From: Thermincola carboxydiphila
Lineage (GTDB): Bacteria; Bacillota; Thermincolia; Thermincolales; UBA2595
NCBI GenBank assembly: GCA_016841045.1
Contig: JAENZX010000001.1
Location: 143,541-207,540, forward strand
Direction: 5' to 3'
Length of the DNA stretch: 64,000 bases
Shown: piece after piece, positions 27,330 to 35,898 of the stretch
Numbering within the stretch: position 1 is the first letter of the stretch
Layout of the letters: every line of letters starts with the position of its first letter
Translations under genes and position numbers: made by a program
The notes under the pieces: generated by a model
The model's input: the letters and a program-made list of their open reading frames with translations, nothing else
Database searches by the model: none
Told to the model about the DNA's origin: nothing

Positions 27330-27364
27330 ATAAAAAATCAGGAAAACTCTTAAAGTCTCCTTGA
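27330..27364 (-). terminator. Terminator of the gamma-carbonic-anhydrase-like gene
   Basis: Minus strand stem TCAAGGAGACT / AGTTTTCCTGA (with G-T pairs) followed by TTTTTTAT. It lies between activator site and promoter. Its sequence resembles the hairpins at 31772 and 35741. Confidence 0.75.
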
Positions 27365-27397
27365 TGGCGAAAAAAATAGGCACACCTACAATTTGTG

Positions 27398-27413
27398 ATT
27401 GCATTTTTGCAAT
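27398..27413. promoter_or_regulatory. Activator-site palindrome 3
   Basis: ATTGCA-TTTT-TGCAAT, about 130 bases upstream of the AliB-like promoter; same form as the pair at 21.5 kb. Confidence 0.7.
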
Positions 27414-27450
27414 TTTTGATACCCTGTAATTCAGGCATGCATTCAGTCAA

Positions 27451-27993
27451 TCAGGTCAGCTTTTTTAGAGTATCAAAACAGCGCTTGGGGAGGTTATGGT
27501 AGACTCCTGTACCCCATTTCAGACGTTCGGAAAGCTTATCAGAAACCTCTGAGATAACCTTGCCTGGCATACCCATTACCAGGCTTTTAGGGGGAATAAC
27601 TGTATTGGCAACTACCACTGTCCCCGCTCCCAGGCAAGAGCCTGCTCCAATAACGGCATCATCAAGGATAATCGCGTTGATACCTACAACTACATGTTCT
27701 TCAAGGATAGGGCCGTGAAGAACAGCGCCATGGCCTATATGGCTGTTAATGCCCAAAATTGCCTCTTTGTCAGGTGCGACGTGGATTACACAGTTTTCTT
27801 GAACATTGGAACCGTCACCGATTTTAATTGTTCCCCAGTCTCCCCGTATGCGGGCTCCAGGTCCTATGTAGCAGTTGGCACCTATAATCACATTGCCAAT
27901 GATGGTGGCTTCCGGGTGAACAAAAGTTGTGTGGGGTATTTCCGGCAGTTTCCCCTCAAATTCATATATAGCCAAATTAATCATCCCTTTCAT
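27451..27993 (-). CDS. Gamma-carbonic-anhydrase-like hexapeptide protein (PaaY/CaiE type)
   Basis: 180 residues with left-handed beta-helix hexapeptide repeats (ATIIGNVIIGANCYIGPGAR). The three histidine ligand positions of gamma-class enzymes are present: CVIHVAP, SHIGHG and GAVLHG. PaaY and CaiE members occur beside acyl-CoA catabolic genes, and PaaY is known as a thioesterase that relieves CoA traps. That role is plausible here; carbonic anhydrase activity is the alternative. It has its own sigma-54 promoter and terminator, so it is part of the same regulon. Confidence 0.85.
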   Translation of the reverse strand: MKGMINLAIYEFEGKLPEIPHTTFVHPEATIIGNVIIGANCYIGPGARIRGDWGTIKIGDGSNVQENCVIHVAPDKEAILGINSHIGHGAVLHGPILEEHVVVGINAIILDDAVIGAGSCLGAGTVVVANTVIPPKSLVMGMPGKVISEVSDKLSERLKWGTGVYHNLPKRCFDTLKKLT

Positions 27994-28068
27994 TTAATTT
28001 TCCTTAACTTTTTGACCACATTCTTCTTCACACTTTTTGGCACCGGCAAACCTCTCAATAAAGTATTA

Positions 28069-28088
28069 TTGCAAGTTTAGTGCCAAAA
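28069..28088 (-). promoter_or_regulatory. Sigma-54 promoter of the gamma-carbonic-anhydrase-like gene
   Basis: Minus strand TTTTGGCACTAAACTTGCAA: the -24 box TGGCAC and -12 box TTGCA are full consensus with GG-N10-GC. No palindrome was found directly upstream; the nearest activator site is on the other side of the gene. Confidence 0.9.
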
Positions 28089-28118
28089 CGATAAACTGTG
28101 ACCCGTTAATAAAATAGT

Positions 28119-28145
28119 AAAAGCCGCCATCAATGGCAGCTTTTG
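28119..28145 (-). terminator. Terminator of the sigma-54 activator gene
   Basis: Minus strand stem AAAAGCTGCCAT / ATGGCGGCTTTT followed by TACTATTTT, 25 bases past the activator stop. Confidence 0.85.
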
Positions 28146-28170
28146 CTTGGTTACAAGAACTAATTTAATA

Positions 28171-29184
28171 TTAATCTATGGAATAAAGTTTCTTAAGCTT
28201 CCGGCTTATGGTTGATTCATCAATTCCTAGGAAGGACGCTGCCTTTTTGGCAGTGCCAAACCTTTCAATGGCCATATTGATCATTTTCTTTTCAACTTCG
28301 TCAACTGCCTGTTTAAGCGGACCCAGTTTATGAACAGTCACTATCCCGTGTCCCTGTTGTTGCCAGCTGGAATTCAAGTATTGTCTCAGCAATATGTCGG
28401 CTGTAATATTTATGCCAAATTCAGGCATAACATACAGTCGTTCAACAGTGTTTTCCAGTTCACGTACGTTGCCAGGCCAGTCGTACGTTTGAAAAACCTT
28501 TACCACTTCTAAAGAACAATTGCGGTCAATTCCGTATTTTGCTTTGAATTTGCGTTTGAAATGACCGATTAATGGCATTATGTCTTCCCTACGGTCCTTT
28601 AAAGGCGGTATCCAAATAGGAACTACATTTAAGCGATAGTACAAGTCTTCCCTAAAGCTACCTTGTTTTACCATCTCTTTTAAATTCTTGTTAGTTGCTG
28701 CTATAACCCGAATATTGACGGTTCTCGTTACATTACCACCAATACGGACAACTTCACCATCCTGCAAGACACGTAATAGTTTAACCTGAAGATGAAGTGG
28801 CAGGTCACCAATTTCATCTAAAAGAATTGTGCCATTATGAGCCAATTCGAATTTGCCCAGCTTTCCACCCTTATTTGCCCCCGTAAAAGCGCCCTGCTCA
28901 TAACCAAAGAATTCCGATTCCAATAATGTTTCCGGAATTGCACCGCAATTTACTTTAACAAAAGGACCGTTTTTTACAGAACTGTTGTCATGGATTAATT
29001 TTGCCACAATTTCTTTACCGACGCCGGACTCGCCTAAAATCAATACAGTACAGTGCAGCGGAGCTATTTGGTTCCCCAGCCTGACAATATCTAACATTGC
29101 CTGTGATTTAGCAACTATACCTTTCTGACGCAGACCCAGAGAAGTTACTTTCGAATCTTCGTTTTTTGCATGTAAAATAGTCAT
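28171..29184 (-). CDS. Sigma-54-dependent activator without N-terminal sensor domain
   Basis: 337 residues from the ATG at 29184 behind GAGGTGG. The AAA+ domain begins near residue 24: Walker A GESGVGKE (51-58), the sigma-54 contact loop GAFTGA (98-103), Walker B LLDEIGD (121-127). A Fis-type helix-turn-helix closes the protein (KKAASFLGIDESTISRKLKK). Usual activators of this length class have 120-300 further N-terminal residues for PAS, GAF, receiver or V4R sensing; here about 24 remain. The six sigma-54 promoters around it make it the obvious regulator. How it senses substrate is open. It has no sigma-54 promoter of its own that I can see. Confidence 0.93.
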   Translation of the reverse strand: MTILHAKNEDSKVTSLGLRQKGIVAKSQAMLDIVRLGNQIAPLHCTVLILGESGVGKEIVAKLIHDNSSVKNGPFVKVNCGAIPETLLESEFFGYEQGAFTGANKGGKLGKFELAHNGTILLDEIGDLPLHLQVKLLRVLQDGEVVRIGGNVTRTVNIRVIAATNKNLKEMVKQGSFREDLYYRLNVVPIWIPPLKDRREDIMPLIGHFKRKFKAKYGIDRNCSLEVVKVFQTYDWPGNVRELENTVERLYVMPEFGINITADILLRQYLNSSWQQQGHGIVTVHKLGPLKQAVDEVEKKMINMAIERFGTAKKAASFLGIDESTISRKLKKLYSID

Positions 29185-29517
29185 GGCCCACCACCTCAGA
29201 ATATACAAATTATTTACCTTTAATATATATCATCGGAATAGTAAAAAGCACCAAATAACAGGCGAATGGTTAAAATGCTATCCTAATAAGTTGTTGACCA
29301 GGCTGAACAGTTTTATCTTCATTACTAGAAGGACGCGCATCATTATTCCGCTGCACGCACCTTATGGACCAGTTTCAGACATTATATATTTTGTGAAAGA
29401 TCAAAAAGCTCTATTTATCTGTTATATTTTTCAGTCAAACGGTTTTGTGCTGAATACAAAAAAAGCACCCCCTTTTGCAAATAAGGTAAAAAATAGAAGA
29501 GTGATATTGTTCCTTGG
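29185..29517. other. Intergenic stretch without recognised content
   Basis: The 333 bases hold the activator's upstream region and the trailer of the ligase gene. I see no convincing promoter, hairpin with T tract, palindrome or small gene. Confidence 0.5.
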
Positions 29518-31185
29518 CTACACCTCTTCTAACAAGCCCTTCCGATGGTCTTCCTCAACAATTTCGGCAACTTTATAGTGTATCTTCTTACCGGTGGCAG
29601 TAAAAGGCAGCTGCTCCATGAAACGATAATACCTGGGGCGTTTGAACCTGGCCAGCATGGGATGCTCCACGCAGAACTGATTCAGCTCCTGGGCAGTAAG
29701 TGAAGGATCTTTTTTAGTTACATAAGCAACAATGATCTGACCCCATTTTTCGTCCTTAAGACCCACTACCACTGAATCTTGTACTTTCGGGTTTTCGTTA
29801 ATCGCTTCTTCCACCTGGACAGGATATACATTCTCTCCACCTGAGATCAGCATATCGTCTTTTCTGCTCATGATAGTTACATACTCATCCTCGTCCCAGG
29901 TAGCCAGATCACCACTGTACACCCATCCCTTGTAAAAACGCTTTTTGGCCTGGTCCGGTTGATTCATATAGGTGAAAGAGGTTTTCCCGGCCGGCCTGAA
30001 GATTACCTCTCCTGCCTCCTGGTTATCCCTGGCCACGTAATCATCTGGTTCAGCCAATCGGTCACTGTACATTTTAACTACAGCCACATCATCATCTGTG
30101 ACCGCCCGGCCAGTGCTGCCTGCTTTTTGGGGCAGGTCATAAGGCCGTAGGAAAGTGTTCCAGAAAGTCTCAGTAGTTCCGTAACCATTAAAGATATTTT
30201 GGTTAAGCACTTTCTGATACCTGATACAAGCTTCTCTTTCCAACGGTGCGCCCATAGCAATAATACCCTTAAGAGTACTAAGGTCTCTGTGTTTTTGGAT
30301 TTGTACGTCGTGCAGCATTTTAAGCACCGCGGGAGCTCCAATGATAAATGTCAGAGCGTAGATCTGTATGTAGTCCAGGGCAAGGTCTGCATTGAAATTA
30401 CGCAGCGGAAGCAATTCGCCCCCTGCATAGAGAATGGGACACGGACCGCCTGCGTGCAAGCCCCCGGAGTGAAACCAGGGAGTCATGTTCATAGTCTTAT
30501 CCATAGGTGTCAGAGGGAAATGCATGATGGCATCATGAGCACACATGATTTCATTTATATTATTCTTTGGTACTGCCTTGGGCCTACCGGTAGTCCCTGA
30601 AGTATACAAACGAGTTACCTCATCATAGATATGAGCCTGATACATAACTGTTGGAGCCGTATCCGGCATCCCCCCAATATACTCCTCAAATCGTACTGCT
30701 CCAGGTATAGGACCGGTACAATTTGTATAATTGACCATAATCACTCTTTCAGGCTTGTGTTTGGCCATAACCAGTGCCTTTTCCACTATTTCGCTGTTCT
30801 CCGAGTCATAGACGAAGACCTTAGGCTTACTGTCATCGATGATAAAGGCGGTTTCGCCACAAGACAGGCGGAAATTAATCGGACAATTGATGGCACCTAT
30901 TTTCTGAGGTGCCAGGTACGTAAAGACAAACTCAGCACAGTTAAAAAGTTGATACATCACCAAGTCATTTTTCTGCACCCCATCGTTAACCAGGGCATTG
31001 GCCAGTTTGTTCACTGCCAGATCAAGTTCCGCATAGGTCCAGCTTTTTCCTCTGGTTGGGCAGGTTAAAGCATTTTTTCTGGCAAAACGGTGGGTATTGC
31101 GCAAAAACCCATTTATGTATGTAAACTGATGTTCAAAGGTGTCCTTAAACATGGTTACATCATAGGTGTAACTCACTTCCGACAT
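29518..31185 (-). CDS. Acyl-CoA ligase, candidate cyclohexanecarboxylate-CoA ligase
   Basis: 555 residues of the adenylate-forming class I family. The P-loop is YTSGTTGRPK (194-203). The adenine motif is GYGTTETFWN, the hinge region YSGDLATWDEDEYVTIMSRKDD, and the catalytic lysine lies in FTATGKKIHYK. The start has GAGGAGG, which overlaps the end of the badI relic just upstream. It is read from a sigma-54 promoter at 31673. Activation of cyclohexanecarboxylate (AliA role) is inferred from context. The other ligase at 32537 is an alternative for that step. Confidence 0.82.
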   Translation of the reverse strand: MSEVSYTYDVTMFKDTFEHQFTYINGFLRNTHRFARKNALTCPTRGKSWTYAELDLAVNKLANALVNDGVQKNDLVMYQLFNCAEFVFTYLAPQKIGAINCPINFRLSCGETAFIIDDSKPKVFVYDSENSEIVEKALVMAKHKPERVIMVNYTNCTGPIPGAVRFEEYIGGMPDTAPTVMYQAHIYDEVTRLYTSGTTGRPKAVPKNNINEIMCAHDAIMHFPLTPMDKTMNMTPWFHSGGLHAGGPCPILYAGGELLPLRNFNADLALDYIQIYALTFIIGAPAVLKMLHDVQIQKHRDLSTLKGIIAMGAPLEREACIRYQKVLNQNIFNGYGTTETFWNTFLRPYDLPQKAGSTGRAVTDDDVAVVKMYSDRLAEPDDYVARDNQEAGEVIFRPAGKTSFTYMNQPDQAKKRFYKGWVYSGDLATWDEDEYVTIMSRKDDMLISGGENVYPVQVEEAINENPKVQDSVVVGLKDEKWGQIIVAYVTKKDPSLTAQELNQFCVEHPMLARFKRPRYYRFMEQLPFTATGKKIHYKVAEIVEEDHRKGLLEEV

Positions 31186-31200
31186 ATTTATTTCCTCCTC

Positions 31201-31506
31201 TTATTTTCTATATTTACCGAAGTCTACCGGGCGCTTTTCGACAAAGGCATTGCGTCCTTCCATAACTTCTTCAGTATTGTAGAACATAGCCAATGACCCC
31301 ATGGCCATTTGCGTTATCCCTTCGATACTTGCGCTGTCTGCATTAAAAGAGTATTTAAGCATTTTAAGGGCTGTGGGGCTTTTCTAAAAAGCATCAATCA
31401 TTTCCCGTACTGTCAATGATCGGAATGCATTATAAGCTTTGGGGCGGTTGATTGTTATTTTGGCTATCCCATTATTCTTTTCATAGATAATATCTTGATA
31501 TTCCAT
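31201..31506 (-). pseudogene. badI relic with an exact 495-base internal deletion
   Basis: The ATG at 31506 has AAGGAGGGG and is followed by 40 codons nearly the same as the start of the BadI-like gene ([20 protein letters not shown]). Then a TAG stands at the junction. After it come the final 61 codons of the same gene, ending in PVDFGKYRK and TAA. The intact gene is 801 bases and the relic 306, so 495 bases are missing, between positions matching about 20616 and 21111 of the intact copy. The loss keeps frame, but the joined codon is a stop. It sits just before the ligase gene behind an intact sigma-54 promoter. Confidence 0.92.
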
Positions 31507-31672
31507 TGCAACCCCTCCTTAAATCCGTTCAGTCTGGGCATCTAGTATACTCTGCATTTAAATAACCCAAGTAATGAGATTTGGTTACGACGTCCCCCCT
31601 CGCTATAAAAGTCTATATTTTCCGAATCCTTCCTCACAAGTTTTTTGCCCTTAAGAACTTATAGGGATACTA

Positions 31673-31691
31673 ATGCAAAAATAATGCCAAC
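31673..31691 (-). promoter_or_regulatory. Sigma-54 promoter of badI relic and ligase
   Basis: Minus strand GTTGGCATTATTTTTGCAT: TGGCA and TTGCA with GG-N10-GC. It lies 167 bases before the relic start. Confidence 0.87.
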
Positions 31692-31771
31692 CCGAAAATT
31701 CAGCTATACGTTCATTAATTTTTAGATTAATTAATTTGCTACAGAATACGAACCAGACTTTATGAGCTCAT

Positions 31772-31810
31772 TAAAAAAAGACCTTGGAAGCTTCTTAAAC
31801 TCTCCCAAGT
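31772..31810 (-). terminator. Terminator past the MaoC gene, upstream of the ligase promoter
   Basis: Minus strand stem CTTGGGAG / CTTCCAAG (with pairs around TTTAAG) followed by TC and seven T. Similar in sequence to the hairpins at 27330 and 35741. Confidence 0.75.
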
Positions 31811-31951
31811 GTTGCATATTATTTGCCAAATGTATTAAATGTTTACTAAACGTATTAACGAAACAATTTACTAACTGAAATTCTGAGTCTCATAACTACT
31901 ATACCTGGTCATCAGCAGACCAAACCCCCATGAGCATAAACACAATTACTG

Positions 31952-31967
31952 GTTGCATTAATGCAAT
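31952..31967. promoter_or_regulatory. Activator-site palindrome 4
   Basis: GTTGCA-TTAA-TGCAAT, arms perfect over TTGCA. It is 260 bases upstream of the ligase promoter. The following TTTGATGTTT also follows copy 1. Confidence 0.65.
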
Positions 31968-32001
31968 TTGATGTTTGGAATTCCTAAAGTAAATTAATTA
32001 G

Positions 32002-32439
32002 CTATTTTCGTTTGAACAAAAGGGTCATACACCCTCCCCCTACCTTCTTTTCCCTTTGATTATGTATAAAAACGTCATAAACTACCACTCCACGTTCCGG
32101 ACTACTCGTTTCACGCAGTTCCGCTACTGTAAAATGCACATGGATAGTGTCTCCAAGGTTAACAGGAGCTAAATACTTCCATTCTAAACCCAGAAAGGCC
32201 CCGGCTGTCCCATCAAAATGCCCCAGACGCATCATAAGCCCCATGGCTACCGAAATTCCAAATAAACCATGAGCTATTCGCTGCCCAAAGCCACTTTCCC
32301 TGGCAAACTCACTATCTGTATGCAGTGGGTTGAAATCACCAGTAAGCCCGGCAAATTGTACAACGTCCGTTTCCGTAATTGTGCGGCCTGGACTAATGAA
32401 GCTTTGCCCTACGTTATAGTCCTCAAAATATAATCCCAT
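32002..32439 (-). CDS. MaoC-type (R)-specific enoyl-CoA hydratase
   Basis: 145 residues from the ATG at 32439 behind GGGGTGGAG. It has a hot-dog fold with the hydratase motif (AGLTGDFNPLHTDSEFA), in which the Asp/Asn and His are catalytic, followed by IAHGLFGISVA. It is the last gene of the permease-ligase-MaoC operon. The single hot-dog length fits PhaJ-like enzymes acting on short and medium chains. Confidence 0.88.
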   Translation of the reverse strand: MGLYFEDYNVGQSFISPGRTITETDVVQFAGLTGDFNPLHTDSEFARESGFGQRIAHGLFGISVAMGLMMRLGHFDGTAGAFLGLEWKYLAPVNLGDTIHVHFTVAELRETSSPERGVVVYDVFIHNQREKKVGGGCMTLLFKRK

Positions 32440-32536
32440 TTCTCCACCCCTTTCATTCAAAACCTGAATTTTTCAGAAGGCAACCAGCAGAAGCCCCAAT
32501 GAGCTTTAGCCAGTTGCCAATCAGAATATTTTACCC

Positions 32537-34057
32537 CTAATTCGATAAAACCTGTTCTCTTAGTTCCCTTCGCAATACTTTGCCGACTTTATTAGTTGGT
32601 AATTCGCTCCTAAATTCAACTCCCACAGGAACTTTGTAAGCTGAAAGTTTTTCCCTGCAAAACTGTAAAAGTTCCTGTTCTGAAACATCCCGGCCTTCTT
32701 TTAGAACTACAAAAGCCTTGGGCACCTCCCCTTTAACGCGGTCCGGTATTCCAACTACAGCCGCCATCATTACCTTGGGGTGTGAATAAAACACTTCTTC
32801 TATTTCTTGGGGAAACACATTCGCTCCGCCACGAATGATCAGGTCCTTTTTCCTGTCTACAAGGAACAAGTATCCATCTTGATCGACATATCCCAAGTCG
32901 CCGCTTACCCAGCCTGCTTCTGTAAAAGCCTTACTGCTGGTTTCCGAATCGCCCCAATACCCTTTAGCCATCATATCTGAAGATACTATTATTTCACCTA
33001 TTCCTCCTGTAGGACATTCCTTACCCTCATTGTCAACGACCTTCATTTTGACATCTCCAATAGGTAGGCCAACCGACCCAATTTTGGATACACCTAGCGG
33101 TGGGTTAGTTGTCACAAAACCACATAATTCCGTTGCGCCATAACCTTCTACAACTCTAGTATTAAAGGTTTGTTCAAACTTATTTAAAACATCGACAGGA
33201 CATTTAGCACCGGCAGCGAAACAAAGGGACGGGGTAAACCGGTGACGTTTCGGGTCAAAGCCCTCCAACAGGTATATAAACATGGTGGGGGTACCACCGA
33301 AATAAGTGGCTCCATATTTTGTTGCAACCTGAAGAACATTCTCGGTCTTCCAGCGTTCAAGCAATAATAATGTTCCACAGTTATATATTGTGCTTAACAT
33401 AAATACTGTGCGGCCGAAATTGTTGTATATCGGTAATACAACCAGCATATTTTCACTTTTAAACTGCAGTCCATGAGAAATGCTCATTTGGGTTATTCCA
33501 ACGTAAACACTTTTGTGCGTCTGCATGGTTCCTTTGGCAACACCGGTAGTACCTGATGTATATAATACTGTACATATATCATCCGGTGAGCACTTTACCA
33601 AGGTTAGGACTTCTGATGACTTGCTGATAAGTTCATTAAATGATAACGTTCCCGGAATTACCGCCTCGCTTTTGACAATTATGTACTTCAAACTTGGCAG
33701 CTCGTCACTAACCTGTTTATACATTTCATACCCTTTTTCATCAGTGATAAGACACCGTACCTCGGTATTGTTGATTATATACTTGATATCTTTACTCATT
33801 GCCATAGCATTGAAAGGTACTGATACAGCACCGATTTTTTGAATTGCCAGGTCACAAATCGCAATGGTTGGATTACTTGGGAAGAGATATGCAACCCTAT
33901 CACCTTTGGTAATACCCAACTCTAAAAATGCATTTCCCAGACTATTTGTCTGTCTGTCCATTTCTCTGTATGTAATCTCTGTGCCTTCATATATGATGAA
34001 CGGTTTATCATGAACTAAATTAATAGCACTGGCAAACATTTCAGCAACCGTTTGCAT
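32537..34057 (-). CDS. Acyl-CoA ligase (second, medium/long-chain type)
   Basis: 506 residues from the ATG at 34057 behind AAAGGAG; an open frame to 34141 would overlap the permease. P-loop YTSGTTGVAKGT, adenine motif EGYGATELCG, SGDLGYVDQDGYLFLVDRKKD hinge and C-terminal lysine in NKVGKVLRRELR are all canonical. It sits between a GntP-type permease and a MaoC hydratase. The three genes form an operon for uptake and activation of an organic acid, perhaps cyclohexanecarboxylate or a hydroxy acid. Substrate is not readable. Confidence 0.87.
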   Translation of the reverse strand: MQTVAEMFASAINLVHDKPFIIYEGTEITYREMDRQTNSLGNAFLELGITKGDRVAYLFPSNPTIAICDLAIQKIGAVSVPFNAMAMSKDIKYIINNTEVRCLITDEKGYEMYKQVSDELPSLKYIIVKSEAVIPGTLSFNELISKSSEVLTLVKCSPDDICTVLYTSGTTGVAKGTMQTHKSVYVGITQMSISHGLQFKSENMLVVLPIYNNFGRTVFMLSTIYNCGTLLLLERWKTENVLQVATKYGATYFGGTPTMFIYLLEGFDPKRHRFTPSLCFAAGAKCPVDVLNKFEQTFNTRVVEGYGATELCGFVTTNPPLGVSKIGSVGLPIGDVKMKVVDNEGKECPTGGIGEIIVSSDMMAKGYWGDSETSSKAFTEAGWVSGDLGYVDQDGYLFLVDRKKDLIIRGGANVFPQEIEEVFYSHPKVMMAAVVGIPDRVKGEVPKAFVVLKEGRDVSEQELLQFCREKLSAYKVPVGVEFRSELPTNKVGKVLRRELREQVLSN

Positions 34058-34127
34058 GTGATCACTCCTTTTCTTTTTTATTTTTTTAAAAAAATCATCA
34101 AGTATTACTTTCTTAGTCTTAATGGCC

Positions 34128-35522
34128 CTAAATGAAGCCAAATATGCTCTGCAGCAATATTAGTACAAATACAGTACCTGTTTTGATCAAGGTTACTGCA
34201 AAGATATCCTTATATGCCTGCTTGTGAGTAAGGCCCGCGATCCCTAACAAAGTGATAATTCCACCATTGTGAGGCAGAGTATCCATTCCGCCCGAAGCCA
34301 TAGCAGCAACGCGGTGTAATGTTTCCGGACTAAGGCCAACCTTGTTTCCCCACTCCAGATACTGTTTGCCAAACACCTCCAATGCAATGCTCATGCCACC
34401 TGAGGCAGACCCGGTAATCCCCGCAAGGACATTTACTGACACAGCTTCCGCGAGTAATGGACTTCCACCGCTGTTAATCCCACCTACAGTCTGGGCAATT
34501 TCCTTAAATGAAGGCAAGGACTTTACCACGTTTCCAAAACCAACCTCTGCTCCCGTATTCATTGTCGCTAGCAGGGACCCTAATGCGCCCGCATTTATTG
34601 CTTTATTAATATTTATTTTAATTCGATTGGGATTGAGGGCTAAGGCTAAAGCAATACCCAAGACTAGCGCAATAATCAAAGCCCAGTTGTTCATAGTACC
34701 AATAATGCCGGTTTCAGGAAGGTTATAAGGAGCCTTAGTAACCCAGGAAGAAATATCCCACTTTGGGAAAACAATCTTTTGTAAGATTAAGGTAGTAACG
34801 AGAACGGATGCTAAAGGCACCAATGATAGCCAGGCACTTGGCAGTTGTGCATTTGTATCAATCTCTGGCTCGTTCAGTGTATGCGCCCCATAGCCCTCCC
34901 CAGCTGAATTAGCCCGGCGTTTGCGCCAATCTAAATACAGCATGCCAGTTAAAAAAATGATTAGCGTTCCAAGTAATCCAAAAACAGGAGCGGCAAAAAG
35001 GTCGGTGTTAAAATACTTCATCGGTATTGAGTTTTGAATCTGGGGTGTTCCTGGCAGTGCATCCATTGCAAAGGAGAAGGCTCCTAAAGCAATCGTCCCC
35101 GGAAGTAGGCGTTTTGGAATATTAGCTTCTTTAAACAAAGAAGCTCCAAAAGGATAAACAGCAAAAGCCACAACAAAGACACTAACTCCTCCGTAGGTCA
35201 GGATGCCCGAGGCCAAAACGACAGCCAACAATGCCTGCCTGGAACCCAGCTTACTTACAATAGCTTTGGCAATTGACTGAGCAGCGCCTGACTCCTCCAT
35301 CGCCTTGCCAAAAACCGCACCCAACAGAAAGAAAGGAAAATATGCTTTAATAAAGTTAGCCATGCTGGGTAAAAAAACTTCAGTGTATGTAGGCATTATA
35401 GACATTCCTGCAAATAAAGCCGCCATAAGAGCAAACACCGGTGCAAAGAATATAACAGAATAACCACGATAAGCCATAAACATCAGAAGTCCCAGGGCCA
35501 ATAATATTCCTATTACTCCCAT
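34128..35522 (-). CDS. GntP-family organic-acid permease
   Basis: 464 residues, about 12-14 transmembrane helices. Family blocks: PFFLLGAVFGKAMEESGAA, YGGVSVFVVAFAVYPF, MDALPGTPQIQN, GSASGGMSIALE and MDTLPHNGG near the end. GntP relatives carry gluconate, 3-hydroxybutyrate and similar carboxylates. As first gene of a sigma-54-driven operon with an acyl-CoA ligase, it is the candidate importer of the island's substrate. The start ATG follows a GGAGG region. Confidence 0.88.
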   Translation of the reverse strand: MGVIGILLALGLLMFMAYRGYSVIFFAPVFALMAALFAGMSIMPTYTEVFLPSMANFIKAYFPFFLLGAVFGKAMEESGAAQSIAKAIVSKLGSRQALLAVVLASGILTYGGVSVFVVAFAVYPFGASLFKEANIPKRLLPGTIALGAFSFAMDALPGTPQIQNSIPMKYFNTDLFAAPVFGLLGTLIIFLTGMLYLDWRKRRANSAGEGYGAHTLNEPEIDTNAQLPSAWLSLVPLASVLVTTLILQKIVFPKWDISSWVTKAPYNLPETGIIGTMNNWALIIALVLGIALALALNPNRIKININKAINAGALGSLLATMNTGAEVGFGNVVKSLPSFKEIAQTVGGINSGGSPLLAEAVSVNVLAGITGSASGGMSIALEVFGKQYLEWGNKVGLSPETLHRVAAMASGGMDTLPHNGGIITLLGIAGLTHKQAYKDIFAVTLIKTGTVFVLILLQSIFGFI

Positions 35523-35698
35523 ACCGTATTCCCTCCTTATCCTCCTTATCGATTTTGTAAAATTTGAATACCCGTGTACAATGCTTCAACAATTCCGATT
35601 AACTGTTCCTATCACGCTGCCCTCCTCCCTTGCAAACAGGTCAAACTTTCGGCTTTCTTACTCATATTTTTAACCTACGGGACCCTTTAAGCAATGTT

Positions 35699-35718
35699 GT
35701 TGCAAGTTTAATGCCAAA
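35699..35718 (-). promoter_or_regulatory. Sigma-54 promoter of the permease operon
   Basis: Minus strand TTTGGCATTAAACTTGCAAC: GG-N10-GC with consensus boxes, nearly the same as the promoters at 27251 and 28069. Confidence 0.88.
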
Positions 35719-35740
35719 CCGTACAATTTAAGAAAGGCAG

Positions 35741-35800
35741 TTTTAAAAAAACAACCTGGAAAACTCTAAAAGTCTCCCAAGTGTCAAAAAAGAGGTTGTT
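35741..35800 (-). terminator. Nested hairpin upstream of the permease promoter
   Basis: Inner stem CTTGGGAGACT / AGTTTTCCAGG, then GTTGTTTTTTT on the minus strand. An outer AACAACCT / AGGTTGTT stem encloses it. Unlike the related hairpins at 27330 and 31772 it has no co-directional gene upstream before 36.8 kb. It may insulate the promoter or be inherited with a copied cassette. Confidence 0.6.
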
Positions 35801-35898
35801 TTCTTACACTAACCTAAAGCTTATTAGAATTTCCTTACAACCTCCTATTGATTAATCCACCGGATTCCGGCAGACAATATGATTATTCACAATTTTGA

